Part shown: positions 54,223 to 63,645 of the stretch, one piece after another
Layout: every line of letters starts with the position of its first letter
Position numbering within the stretch: position 1 is the stretch's first letter
From: Reichenbachiella sp.
Lineage (GTDB): Bacteria; Bacteroidota; Bacteroidia; Cytophagales; Cyclobacteriaceae
Direction: 5' to 3'
DNA: 64,000 bases
Assembly (NCBI RefSeq): GCF_033344935.1
Contig: NZ_JAWPMM010000001.1
Span: 4,429,501 to 4,493,500, forward strand
Position numbers and translations under genes: made by a program
The notes under the pieces: generated by a model
What the model saw: the letters and a program-made list of their open reading frames with translations, nothing else
Databases searched by the model: none
What the model was told of the DNA's origin: nothing

Positions 54223-57200
54223 TTAAAATTTAATATTGAGGTTGAAACCTAAACTCCTTCTTTGAGGCAAAGAAGCATATTCGTACCCTTGACCATTGCT
54301 GACTGTGTAAGTTGATTCTGGATCAATGTTGGGCACATTGGACCAAATAGTCCAAACATTTCGAGCAACAAAAGAAATAGTAGCAGACGTTATAAAACCA
54401 GTAGATTGTATCATTTTCGTCGGGAAAGTATAAGAGAGCGACACCTCCCTCAACTTCACATAAGAAGCATCATATATAAAAGGAGATAATATACTGCTAT
54501 TAGCCAACCTACCATAATAATCTACAGGGTTAGAATATCTGTCATTGGGTCTGTAGGTATATGTCTCATTACCTTCTTCATCAAGCACCGGCGCTCCGTT
54601 ATCATCCACTGCTACTTCTTGTATAACACCGTCTGCTAAAAAGCCATTTGTCGGTGTCCATTCATCCAATGGAACATTAGCCGCAAGTCTTTCGTCTTCG
54701 GACTGATGCCATCCTTCTCTACCTTCTATGGTATTGATATGTCGGCCATATTGATACAGTTTCATATTAGTCATGGACAACAAATCCGCCCCATATTTCA
54801 TATCAATATGTGCTTTTAAACCGAACCCTCTATAGGTTAGTTTGTTCGTAAATCCGCCTGTCCAATCATATTGTCCATTGCCAAGCACTACCTGCTCATC
54901 ACCAACAACAGGCAATCCATTGTCGTCAACTATTGGCTCTCCTGATGGGGATCTTTTGAAATCAAAGCCAACAATATCTCCATATGCGCCACCCTCTTCG
55001 GCTCGGATCAGTGAATTAATCCATGAGGCTCTGGAAATTTCTTGTGTGCTTGCATCCGGATGCAACTTTACAATTGAGTTCCTATTTCTTGCCCAGTTGA
55101 GCGTCATATCCCATAGGAAATCATTAGTCTTAATTGGCTCAATATTCAACATGACCTCCCATCCGTTATTATTGATTTCTCCAGCATTGATCAACTTATA
55201 CGCCTTTCCTCCACTGGCCAAAGACACCGGTAAGTTCACAATTTCATTGTAAGTGGTTTGGTTGTAATAAGTCACATCCAATCCGACTCGGTAATTGAAA
55301 AGCTTAGCCTCTAATCCAAATTCATAACCTTTGGTCAATGACGCTACCAAATCGGGGTTAGGAATAATTGATCCAGACTCGGTGGAGAATGTGGCACCAT
55401 CTAAGGTATATGGATAAGGATAGTAAGATCTATCTAAACCATAAGGGTCTGTACCGTTACCCACCTCTGCGTAAGAAGCCCTCACTTTTCCGTAGGAAAG
55501 TAAACTAGACTGAATATCAAAAGCACTTGTAAAAACAAAGGACCCTGTAAACGAAGGATAAAGCACACTATTATTGTTGTCTGGAAGTGTTGAATCCCAA
55601 TCTTGCCTTGCTGTGACATCCAAAAAAGCAAAGTTTTTATATCCCACATTCGCGAAGGCATAGAATGAATTAATCTCGCCTCTCGGATTGGTTTTATTCA
55701 AAGAATAGTCTCCATAGTTGTTGATAGAGATAATTCCTTTAGACACTTGTCCGCGGCCATTTGTAGTCACAGTGGAAACATCATAGTGTCTACTATTTCC
55801 TCCTAAACTTATGGACCCATCAAAATTCCCAAACTCTTTCGTAGCTGTAAGTAAGAATTCTGCATTGGTTTCTGTTGTCCGTGAATTAATTTCTGACATT
55901 TCACCAGATTCTTGTAAGGGTGTAGAATACGGCGCATAGTTATAGTACTTGTAGGAATAGGTATCTCCTCCACCTTTTACTCTTAAATTCAACCAATCAG
56001 TAAAATCATAAGTCAATGACAAATATCCCATTACGCGATTTTTGTCTGACTCATTTTTCATATTGTACATGGCATAATAGGGATTAATAATCCTTGAATC
56101 ATTATGCCAGTATAGATAATCTCCGTTAGCATCCACCTTGCTTTCATTGAGCCATTTTTGGTCGATGTTTAGTGGCAGCTGCATCAAGGGTAATGCGGAA
56201 TTAGCCCCAGAGAAGCCCAAATAAGGTCTATTATCAACATGTTCTTTTGTATAGGTGATTTTGGTATCAACTGAGAATTTTTTCCACATTTTCATATTTC
56301 CTCTCAAACTGAAAGTATTCCTCACCAAACCACTATTAGGAACTATGTCCTCCATTCTCATGTCCGATCCAGAAAAACGGAAATTGGCAAACTCATTACC
56401 TCCTGAAAAAGCTATGGTATTATTAATTGTGGTACCTGTTTGAAAAAAGGATTTTATATTATCCTCTTTTATACCATAATCTCTCAATTGTCCATCGAAT
56501 TGCACAAAGCTCAAATCAGGATTTAATTTTTGCCCCCAACTATACATGCCAGTAGCTTCTCCTTGATCTCTAGGTGGTGTATTAATACCTTGACCATAAA
56601 CTTTTTGAGTATCACCGTATTGTCCGATGACCTGTTCTGCGGTGAAATAGGACGAATAGTCTATACTAAAATTATTCCCACCATTTTCCTTCCATTTTTT
56701 TGTAGTTATCATAACTACCCCGTTGCCTGCCCTCGAACCATACAAGGCGGCTGCCGCAGGTCCTTTTAATACGGATATAGATTCTATATCATCCGGGTTA
56801 ACAGAAGATATTCCATCCCCTTGATCAATACCACCATATTCTCCGGCTTCTCCAAAATTGCTATTGTCCATCGGCACACCATCAATTACATATAAGGGTT
56901 GGTTCGTACCCGTGATTTTAGAATTGCCTCGAATGACTACTTTTGAAGATCCGCCAGCTCCGGTATTTGGCTGACTAATATCCACACCAGCTACTTTGCC
57001 TGAGAGTGCATTGACGGGATTGATAGTTTTTATTTGAGCTAGCTCTTTTCCATCTACTTCAGTGACCGAATAGCCCAACGACTCCTTCTCTCTTGAAATA
57101 CCAAGCGCGGTTACAACCACGTCTTCTAGCACCTCGACGTCAGGTTTCAATCTTACTGATAGTACTTCCTGATTTCCTACTTCAACTTCTTGTGTCAAAA

Positions 57201-57453
57201 ATCCTACATAAGAAAATTTAAGAGATTTGGTATCATTTTCTATATCCAATGTAAAGGCTCCATCTATATCAGTGACGGTACCAACACCTCCGTCATTTGA
57301 CAGAATCGTAACACCTGGAAGTTCGACTCCCTGGTCGTCTGTGACTATCCCCTTTACAGACCTACTCTGACTCAACCCTGGAGTAGCATGCAATAAAATA
57401 ACGGCAATCAGTGCTATTATTTGGTAAAAATTGATTGTGTATTGTTTCTTCAT
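54223..57453 (-). CDS. SusC/RagA-family TonB-dependent outer-membrane transporter
   Basis: A 1076-residue receptor: signal peptide (1-29); carboxypeptidase-regulatory-like domain (about 32-115, 'SVKGIVTDDQGVELPGVTI'); plug (about 117-235, including 'GSRAGNGVVMITTKK'); and a beta-barrel ending 'SLGFNLNIKF', with a terminal Phe as expected for BAM substrates. It imports oligosaccharides with SusD using TonB energy. A regulon motif lies 57 bp upstream of its ATG. Confidence 0.96.
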   Translation of the reverse strand: MKKQYTINFYQIIALIAVILLHATPGLSQSRSVKGIVTDDQGVELPGVTILSNDGGVGTVTDIDGAFTLDIENDTKSLKFSYVGFLTQEVEVGNQEVLSVRLKPDVEVLEDVVVTALGISREKESLGYSVTEVDGKELAQIKTINPVNALSGKVAGVDISQPNTGAGGSSKVVIRGNSKITGTNQPLYVIDGVPMDNSNFGEAGEYGGIDQGDGISSVNPDDIESISVLKGPAAAALYGSRAGNGVVMITTKKWKENGGNNFSIDYSSYFTAEQVIGQYGDTQKVYGQGINTPPRDQGEATGMYSWGQKLNPDLSFVQFDGQLRDYGIKEDNIKSFFQTGTTINNTIAFSGGNEFANFRFSGSDMRMEDIVPNSGLVRNTFSLRGNMKMWKKFSVDTKITYTKEHVDNRPYLGFSGANSALPLMQLPLNIDQKWLNESKVDANGDYLYWHNDSRIINPYYAMYNMKNESDKNRVMGYLSLTYDFTDWLNLRVKGGGDTYSYKYYNYAPYSTPLQESGEMSEINSRTTETNAEFLLTATKEFGNFDGSISLGGNSRHYDVSTVTTNGRGQVSKGIISINNYGDYSLNKTNPRGEINSFYAFANVGYKNFAFLDVTARQDWDSTLPDNNNSVLYPSFTGSFVFTSAFDIQSSLLSYGKVRASYAEVGNGTDPYGLDRSYYPYPYTLDGATFSTESGSIIPNPDLVASLTKGYEFGLEAKLFNYRVGLDVTYYNQTTYNEIVNLPVSLASGGKAYKLINAGEINNNGWEVMLNIEPIKTNDFLWDMTLNWARNRNSIVKLHPDASTQEISRASWINSLIRAEEGGAYGDIVGFDFKRSPSGEPIVDDNGLPVVGDEQVVLGNGQYDWTGGFTNKLTYRGFGLKAHIDMKYGADLLSMTNMKLYQYGRHINTIEGREGWHQSEDERLAANVPLDEWTPTNGFLADGVIQEVAVDDNGAPVLDEEGNETYTYRPNDRYSNPVDYYGRLANSSILSPFIYDASYVKLREVSLSYTFPTKMIQSTGFITSATISFVARNVWTIWSNVPNIDPESTYTVSNGQGYEYASLPQRRSLGFNLNIKF

Positions 57454-57509
57454 ACTTTGATCATTCTGCTTAGAATTTGCACTAAATTAAATTCGCGCAA
57501 AAAAACAAC

Positions 57510-57527
57510 TATGCTGTGCTGTCCTGC
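57510..57527 (-). promoter_or_regulatory. Regulon motif copy 6, upstream of susC
   Basis: GCAGGACAGCACAGCATA on the minus strand, with one mismatch to RCAGnnnAGnACAGGAYA. A TAATTTAG sequence 20 bp downstream is one base from the Bacteroidota -7 box. The remaining part of the gap 57454-57853 is AT-rich and shows no gene or integrase remnant. Confidence 0.55.
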
Positions 57528-57853
57528 TTATAGAAGACAGCCTTATAAAAAGTTAGGTATGGGAGTTTAAATAGATTGGAAGGGATTCTCTTGGCGATTG
57601 GCTAGATCATAGCCTTTATATCCCCAATAGAAACTCGGAATTTAATATTTTTTTGGAGAATGAGCATTTGACAATAGCAAAATTTAATTATTTCATGTAC
57701 ACTAGCTATTGCATACAATCAATATATTGATCAATCTAGCACCTATCAATTATTGTTAAAATCAAAAGCTCACTTAATAAAAAATTACATCATTGATTTA
57801 CCAAATGTTTTACCTTATTACTATATATAATTGATTTAGAGATACCTAAATAG

Positions 57854-57897
57854 TCCCCTACGGACTACAAAAGGAAGCTCAAAAGGCTTCCTTTTTT
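57854..57897 (+). repeat. Right copy of the 44-bp direct repeat (att-like tRNA-Glu 3' fragment)
   Basis: Perfect match to 9278-9321: the last 14 nt of tRNA-Glu plus its terminator. No tRNA 5' part precedes it, so this is a fragment, as left at the far end of an element integrated into a tRNA gene. The hairpin may now serve as terminator of the LacI-type gene ending at 57912. Confidence 0.85.
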
Positions 57898-57911
57898 TGT
57901 ATCTATCCGCA

Positions 57912-58949
57912 TCAATAATCACAATACATCAGGTTCTCCTTTGTAATAATATCCAATGGGAGGTACTGATTTTTTGGTACTTCAGTCTTTAGTATTAGAT
58001 GTTTGTATAGCGCCTGAATGGCTAGATACCCTTGCTTGATCGGTTGCTGGTCGATGAGATAATCAATCCATCCATTTTTCAAACCATTCACATTAGGCTC
58101 CACTAAATCATAACCGACAATTCTCATGCTGGCTTGCTTTCTAATCTGATGAATTTCGTCAAGGACTATGTAGGATTTGGAATGGGGTAAAAACAAGTGA
58201 ACGGGTTTATCTTCTTTCAGCAAGCGAGTCCTGAAATCTGCCATGGTCAACCCATCTCTCTCTAGGTTCACCTTTGTGATCTGAATATTTTTTTGCTTTT
58301 CAAAGTAGAATTCTAGCCCTTCTATTCTTTTGTTGATCGCTTTGTTCTGAACATCAGTAGCTGACAGCGTGACCACCCAAATGCAAAAATCCGAATCATA
58401 AGCATTGCTCAATATATTGCCTGCCATGACTCCACTCTGATGCGTGTCCTGACCCACAAAGCTCAAGTAATCCATTCCATCCATCGTCGCATCTACAAAT
58501 ACATACGGTACGTCTGTTTCTTTGAGCAGTCTCACGGCTTCTCCATCTTTGGATAGCATGTTTGGAGACAGTATGATGCCATCTGGCTCACTAGCTAGGG
58601 CATCACGGATGGCAGCTGCCCTCACCTGCTCGTTTTGTGATGAAACTGCAAACTCTTGCTGAGTAAAACCCATCGCACTAAATTCAGTCACCGCACGATC
58701 AATTCCTGCTCGATGCTTGTCCCAATAGGGGTTGTCATCTGGCAGTACGACGGCAATTTTATAAGTGCGATTCAATTTTAAATTGCGCGCGTAGATGTTG
58801 GATGAATAATTGCCCTTCTTGGCAATCTCCAATATTTTTTCCTTCGTTGCCTGCGCCACACGGCCTCTATTGTGCAGCACTCGATCTACAGTGCCAATGG
58901 ATACTTCCGCTTTGCTCGCTATCTCCTTGATTGTGATTCTTTTAGGCAT
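57912..58949 (-). CDS. LacI-family transcriptional regulator of the uronate cluster
   Basis: A 345-residue regulator with an N-terminal LacI HTH ('TIKEIASKAEVSIGTVDRVLHNRGRVAQATKEKI', about 5-38) and a periplasmic-binding-type ligand domain (about 62-345, 'YKIAVVLPDDNPYWDKHRAGIDRAV'). It is divergent from the SDR-uxuA-uxaC genes. The gap contains two identical 16-bp sites that are plausible operators. The ligand is probably a uronate or a pathway intermediate. Confidence 0.9.
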   Translation of the reverse strand: MPKRITIKEIASKAEVSIGTVDRVLHNRGRVAQATKEKILEIAKKGNYSSNIYARNLKLNRTYKIAVVLPDDNPYWDKHRAGIDRAVTEFSAMGFTQQEFAVSSQNEQVRAAAIRDALASEPDGIILSPNMLSKDGEAVRLLKETDVPYVFVDATMDGMDYLSFVGQDTHQSGVMAGNILSNAYDSDFCIWVVTLSATDVQNKAINKRIEGLEFYFEKQKNIQITKVNLERDGLTMADFRTRLLKEDKPVHLFLPHSKSYIVLDEIHQIRKQASMRIVGYDLVEPNVNGLKNGWIDYLIDQQPIKQGYLAIQALYKHLILKTEVPKNQYLPLDIITKENLMYCDY

Positions 58950-59017
58950 TGGGTTTCAAAATAAACACAAAGAATTTTTTTAGATTGTCATGCAATATAG
59001 TACATTTGTTTATTAAT

Positions 59018-59033
59018 GTTAACGTACACACAA
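59018..59033. promoter_or_regulatory. Candidate LacI operator 1
   Basis: GTTAACGTACACACAA, repeated exactly at 59075-59090. The outer TGT...ACA symmetry and central ACGT are LacI-operator-like. It lies in the 153-bp divergent promoter region. Confidence 0.6.
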
Positions 59034-59074
59034 GATATACCTTCACTTCTGAGGGTTTTTTTAGAACCAATTGC

Positions 59075-59090
59075 GTTAACGTACACACAA
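59075..59090. promoter_or_regulatory. Candidate LacI operator 2, next to the SDR start
   Basis: The same 16 bp, 57 bp (start to start) from operator 1 and ending 12 bp before the SDR ATG, where a bound repressor would block transcription. Confidence 0.6.
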
Positions 59091-59102
59091 ACATTTTGAA
59101 GA

Positions 59103-59939
59103 ATGGAGAGTTTAAAAAATAAAGTAGCAGTTATCACCGGAGGTGGTGGCGTATTGTGCAGCACGATGGCTCAGCACCTTTCTAAGCTAGGATGTAAAGT
59201 CGCTATCCTGGATCTAAATAAATCAAATGCAGAAAAGGTAGCAGAAGAAATCAAAGCGCAGGGAGGAGACGCTATCGGTGTAGAGGCCAATGTCCTTGTG
59301 AAAGACAGTTTGGTAAAGGCAAAGGAAGAAATTCATAAAGCCTATGGCACTTGCGATATATTAGTAAATGGCGCCGGAGGAAACCATCCTAAAGGCACTA
59401 CAAGCAAAACGCATTTCGAAGCTGGTGACCTAGAAGCCTCCGAAGATATTACGACATTTTTTGACCTTGACCCCAAAGGCATCAAGTTCGTATTTGACTT
59501 GAATTTTATCGGCACACTACTACCGTGTCAGATTTTTGCTGAAGACATGGTGGGCAAATCAGGATGTACCATTATTAATATATCATCTATGAATGCCTTT
59601 ACACCGTTGACCAAAATTCCAGCATACAGTGGTGCCAAAGCAGCCATTTCCAATTTTACGCAATGGATGGCGGTACACTTTTCAAAAGTGGGCATTAGAG
59701 TGAATGCCTTAGCACCAGGCTTCTTCCTGACCGATCAAAACAGACGATTACTCACAGAAGAAAGTGGTGAACTAACTGCGCGTGGCAACACCATCATAGA
59801 ACATACGCCCATGGGTAAGTTTGGCGAACCTGAGGATCTCTTAGGCACATTGGAGTGGCTGGTAGGATCTGGTTCTTCTTTCGTGACTGGGGTCACCATT
59901 CCGATCGACGGCGGATTCAGCGCATTTAGTGGGGTTTAA
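59103..59939 (+). CDS. SDR, probable D-mannonate/fructuronate oxidoreductase
   Basis: A 278-residue classical SDR: 'ITGGGGVLCS' cofactor loop (about 12-21), NGAGG (about 94), Ser in 'NISSMNAFTP', and Tyr/Lys in 'AYSGAKAAI'. The Bacteroidota SDR next to UxuA commonly replaces the UxuB-type fructuronate reductase, giving D-mannonate from D-fructuronate. It begins the plus-strand operon; uxuA starts 12 bp after it. Confidence 0.8.
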   Translation: MESLKNKVAVITGGGGVLCSTMAQHLSKLGCKVAILDLNKSNAEKVAEEIKAQGGDAIGVEANVLVKDSLVKAKEEIHKAYGTCDILVNGAGGNHPKGTTSKTHFEAGDLEASEDITTFFDLDPKGIKFVFDLNFIGTLLPCQIFAEDMVGKSGCTIINISSMNAFTPLTKIPAYSGAKAAISNFTQWMAVHFSKVGIRVNALAPGFFLTDQNRRLLTEESGELTARGNTIIEHTPMGKFGEPEDLLGTLEWLVGSGSSFVTGVTIPIDGGFSAFSGV

Positions 59940-59951
59940 AACATTTGACCG

Positions 59952-61142
59952 ATGAATAAATTAGAACAAACTTGGAGATGGTATGGTCCTAACGACGGCG
60001 TAACCCTCTCGCACATCAAACAAGCAGGGGCCACAGGCATCGTGTCCGCTCTGCACCACGTACCCAACGGGGATGTATGGACGGTAGAAGAAATCAACAA
60101 ACGAAAATCAGAAATCGAAGCGGCAGGATTGACCTGGTCGGTCGTAGAAAGTGTACCAGTACACGAAGACATCAAGAAACGAACCGGAAACTTCGAATTG
60201 TACATCGACAATTATAAGCAGTCGATTACCAACCTTGGTGCATGTGGCATAGACACCATCTGCTACAATTTTATGCCTGTGTTGGACTGGACCCGTACAG
60301 ATTTGGATTATCAATTTGGAGACGGCTCCACTGCGCTACGCTTTGATGCCACAGCATTTGCTGCTTTCGAACTTCATCTGCTGAAGCGACCTAATGCTGA
60401 AAACGACTACAACTCTGAGCAGCAAGCAGCGGCAAAGACTTATTTGGAGCAGCTTTCTGACGAAGCAAAAGAATCGCTCGTCAACAATATCATTGCAGGC
60501 CTGCCCGGCGCAGAAGAAGGATATACTTTGCAGCAATTTCAGGAAGTACTTGATACGTACGAGCATATTGACGCTGATCAACTCAAGGCAAATTTGTTTG
60601 CGTTCTTAGAAGCAATCGTTCCAGCAGCCGAACAAGCGGGTGTGTTGATGTGTATTCATCCAGACGATCCGCCATTCCCCATTTTGGGACTACCCAGAGT
60701 GGTGAGTACAGAGGCCGACATCAAGCAACTGTATGAAGCCGTAGACAGCCCAAACAACGGCCTGACCTTTTGTACAGGCTCCTTTGGTGTGCGTGAGGAC
60801 AATGATTTGGTAGGCATGGTACAGCGACTAGGGAGTCGGATTCACTTCATCCATCTTCGTGCGACGAAAAGAGACGCATTGGGCAATTTCCATGAAGCGG
60901 ATCATTTGGATGGTGACGTCGATATGTTTGGCGTAATGAAAGCGCTAGTTGAAGAACAAGAACTGAGAATTAGGAATAATCGCAAAGACATTCGAATGCC
61001 ATTTAGACCTGATCATGGTCACAAGATGCTGGATGACTTGGTGAAAAAGACAAATCCGGGCTATTCGGCCATTGGTCGACTTCGTGGATTGGCAGAATTG
61101 AGAGGTTTAGAATTAGGAATCAGAAAATCGAAAGAGGGATGA
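59952..61142 (+). CDS. uxuA: Mannonate dehydratase UxuA
   Basis: A 396-residue TIM-barrel enzyme that converts D-mannonate to 2-keto-3-deoxy-D-gluconate. The start '[37 protein letters not shown]' and the metal-site regions '[21 protein letters not shown]', '[13 protein letters not shown]', '[12 protein letters not shown]' and '[12 protein letters not shown]' are UxuA hallmarks. It overlaps uxaC by 4 bp (ATGA). Confidence 0.96.
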   Translation: MNKLEQTWRWYGPNDGVTLSHIKQAGATGIVSALHHVPNGDVWTVEEINKRKSEIEAAGLTWSVVESVPVHEDIKKRTGNFELYIDNYKQSITNLGACGIDTICYNFMPVLDWTRTDLDYQFGDGSTALRFDATAFAAFELHLLKRPNAENDYNSEQQAAAKTYLEQLSDEAKESLVNNIIAGLPGAEEGYTLQQFQEVLDTYEHIDADQLKANLFAFLEAIVPAAEQAGVLMCIHPDDPPFPILGLPRVVSTEADIKQLYEAVDSPNNGLTFCTGSFGVREDNDLVGMVQRLGSRIHFIHLRATKRDALGNFHEADHLDGDVDMFGVMKALVEEQELRIRNNRKDIRMPFRPDHGHKMLDDLVKKTNPGYSAIGRLRGLAELRGLELGIRKSKEG

Positions 61143-62542
61143 AGACATTTTTAGGAGATGATTTTTTGTTGACAAACAAAGTGGCAGAGGAGCTGTATCA
61201 CAATCATGCAGCGCCCATGCCAATCATAGATTACCACAATCATTTGGATCAAAAATCTATGGCCACCAATCATCAATTTCAAAATATCACAGAGGCGTGG
61301 CTGTATGGCGATCACTACAAGTGGAGAGCGATGCGAGCCAATGGCATTGATGAAAGGTACATCACTGGAGATGCTTCGGATGAAGAGAAATTTCAGAAAT
61401 GGGCGGAAACTGTCCCAAATACACTTAGAAATCCACTCTACCATTGGACACACCTGGAGCTGCGCAGATATTTCGGCATAGATGAATTACTATCTCCAGC
61501 AACCGCTTCGGAAATTTATACAGAAACGGCTGGCTTGATAAAAAAAGATTCACACTCCTGCATCGGTCTTTTGCTTCAAATGAATGTAGAATCTTTGTGT
61601 ACCACAGATGACCCAATCGACAACCTGAGTCACCATCAGACCATAAAGGAGAGAATAAAAGCTCCGAAAGTATATCCGACATTCAGGCCTGACAAGGCAT
61701 TGCAATTGGATGGATCTGAAGACTGCCTGGCCTACCTAGAGCAACTGGCCATCGCTTCTGGCATCACCATCGATTCTTTGGATGCGTTGCTGGATGCCTT
61801 GCAGCAGCGAGTGGATTATTTCCATGACAATAGATGCCGAGTGTCTGACTTAGGATTTCATCAAATACCATCATTTGACCCGAAGGCGACTGGCTTAGAT
61901 CAGCTCTTGAAGTCTGTGCTCAACGGAACTAATCTTGAAACTGATCAGAAAGAAAATCTACAAGGATATGTGCTAACTGCTCTTTGCAAAATGTATCACG
62001 CCAAAGGGTGGGCACAACAATTTCACCTGGGTGCCCTTCGAAACAACAACGAACGCGCGCATAGAGAGATAGGCCCAGATACTGGGTACGATTCTATGGG
62101 TGACTATAGCCAAGCCGTGCGATTGTCTAAGTTCTTCAATAACCTAGACAACACCGATCAGCTAGCTAAAACGATCATTTACAATCTAAATCCTCGTGAC
62201 AATGATATGTTTGCCACCATGGCTGGAAATTTCAACGATGGCAAAATCATTGGTAAAATGCAATTTGGCACGGGCTGGTGGTTTTTGGATCAGAAGCAGG
62301 GCATGGAGGATCAGATGAACGCGCTCTCCAACATGGGACTGCTCAGCAGATTTATTGGTATGCTGACGGACTCCAGGAGTTTCTTGTCTTTTCCTAGACA
62401 TGAATATTTCAGACGTATCTTATGTAATCTCATCGGCACCGACGTAATGAACGGAGAGCTTCCTCATGATATGGTTCAGCTGGGGCTGATGGTTGAAAAC
62501 ATTTGCTATAACAATGCAAAAAACTATTTCGACTCTGAATAA
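61139..62542 (+). CDS. uxaC: Uronate isomerase UxaC
   Basis: A 467-residue amidohydrolase-superfamily isomerase that converts D-glucuronate to D-fructuronate (or galacturonate to tagaturonate). Metal-binding '[13 protein letters not shown]' near residue 30, '[14 protein letters not shown]', 'CTTDDPID' and '[11 protein letters not shown]' are typical. It follows uxuA with coupled translation. The set isomerase, reductase, dehydratase gives KDG; KDG kinase and aldolase are not in the window. Confidence 0.96.
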   Translation: MKTFLGDDFLLTNKVAEELYHNHAAPMPIIDYHNHLDQKSMATNHQFQNITEAWLYGDHYKWRAMRANGIDERYITGDASDEEKFQKWAETVPNTLRNPLYHWTHLELRRYFGIDELLSPATASEIYTETAGLIKKDSHSCIGLLLQMNVESLCTTDDPIDNLSHHQTIKERIKAPKVYPTFRPDKALQLDGSEDCLAYLEQLAIASGITIDSLDALLDALQQRVDYFHDNRCRVSDLGFHQIPSFDPKATGLDQLLKSVLNGTNLETDQKENLQGYVLTALCKMYHAKGWAQQFHLGALRNNNERAHREIGPDTGYDSMGDYSQAVRLSKFFNNLDNTDQLAKTIIYNLNPRDNDMFATMAGNFNDGKIIGKMQFGTGWWFLDQKQGMEDQMNALSNMGLLSRFIGMLTDSRSFLSFPRHEYFRRILCNLIGTDVMNGELPHDMVQLGLMVENICYNNAKNYFDSE

Positions 62543-62647
62543 TAAAATGACAACAGAGTCGCGGCTGATTCACAAAACAATTTGCAATAAAACTTGTCAA
62601 TGAAATACAATCGATTGTATTTTGCAGTCAGAAACCTAATTTTCAAG

Positions 62648-63634
62648 ATGGTAATCAAAAGAACATTGCTAAGACTTCTCATTATTATGGCGCTGCCCGT
62701 TGTAATGAGCTGTCAATCTTCAAGTAATCAGCGTGCACTCAAGCTCGCCCACGGCCTGAATGAATCACATCCCGTACATGTGGGGCTGATGGAAATGGGA
62801 AGGCTGCTGAGTGAGATATCCGGAGGTCAGATGACCATGGATATTTATGCCAATGGACAACTTGGACAAGAACGTGACCTAATGGAATTACTACAAATAG
62901 GCAGTCTTGATATGACTAAAGTTTCTGCTGGATCGATGGAGAATTTCGTTCCCGAGTTTAAGGTTTTGACCTTACCTTATCTTTTTTCAGACTCTACGCA
63001 TACGTGGAACGTGCTTCAAGGAGAGATCGGGGAAAATTTGCTTTCAAAAGGCGATCAGTATCGACTCAGAGGCTTGTGCTTTTATGATGCAGGCAGTAGA
63101 AGTTTTTACTCCAAGGAAGCACCTATTAATTCACCCAAAAACCTTGAAGGACTCAAGGTCCGTGTGATGAATAGCCAATCGGCTTTCAATATGGTAAATG
63201 CGCTCGGTGGCTCGCCTACGCCGGTTTCTTTTGGTGAGCTATACACGGCTTTGCAGCAAGGTGTGGTAGATGCAGCTGAAAACAATGCACCTAGCTTTTA
63301 TACTTCCAGACATTATGAAATCTGCAAGCACTATTCGATTGATCAGCATACTACTGTTCCCGATGTACTCATCGTAAGTACCTATCTCTGGGATAAACTC
63401 AATGAGCAGGAAAGAAAATGGCTTCAACAAGCCGCCGATCAATCTGTAGAGTATCAAAAACAAGTATGGGCCAGTTCGGTTCAGGAAAGCTTAGCCGCAG
63501 TACAAAAGGCCGGTGTGAAAATCTACCATCCAGAAAAAGGCCCATTTCAAGAGAAGGTAGCCAAGCTTTACGATGAGTTCAAATCTCAGCCGGAGATGTA
63601 CCAACTCATTCAAGACATTCAAGCAGCTAAATAA
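62648..63634 (+). CDS. TRAP transporter solute-binding protein (DctP type)
   Basis: A 328-residue binding protein. I start it at the ATG at 62648, which opens a lipoprotein signal (lipobox 'VVMSC'); in-frame upstream starts (ATG 62600, TTG 62594) add an unneeded leader. The DctP fold is seen in 'LKLAHGLNESHPVHVGLMEMGRLLSEISGGQMTMDIYANGQLGQERDLMELLQIGSLDM' and 'GLKVRVMNSQSAFNMVNALGGSPTPVSFGELYTALQQGVVDAAEN'. The Arg in 'KVRVM' usually binds the ligand carboxylate. Next to UxaC/UxuA the ligand is probably a free uronate. Confidence 0.92.
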   Translation: MVIKRTLLRLLIIMALPVVMSCQSSSNQRALKLAHGLNESHPVHVGLMEMGRLLSEISGGQMTMDIYANGQLGQERDLMELLQIGSLDMTKVSAGSMENFVPEFKVLTLPYLFSDSTHTWNVLQGEIGENLLSKGDQYRLRGLCFYDAGSRSFYSKEAPINSPKNLEGLKVRVMNSQSAFNMVNALGGSPTPVSFGELYTALQQGVVDAAENNAPSFYTSRHYEICKHYSIDQHTTVPDVLIVSTYLWDKLNEQERKWLQQAADQSVEYQKQVWASSVQESLAAVQKAGVKIYHPEKGPFQEKVAKLYDEFKSQPEMYQLIQDIQAAK

Positions 63635-63645
63635 GATCACGCGCT

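Noticed and set aside
9322-57853. Integrase, transposase or transfer genes for the putative island
   Set aside because: I checked the genes near both repeat copies and across the segment; none resembles a recombinase or mobilisation protein.
57841-57900. A fourth tRNA-Glu gene
   Set aside because: Only the last 14 nt of the tRNA and the terminator are present; there is no acceptor 5' strand, D arm or anticodon arm upstream.
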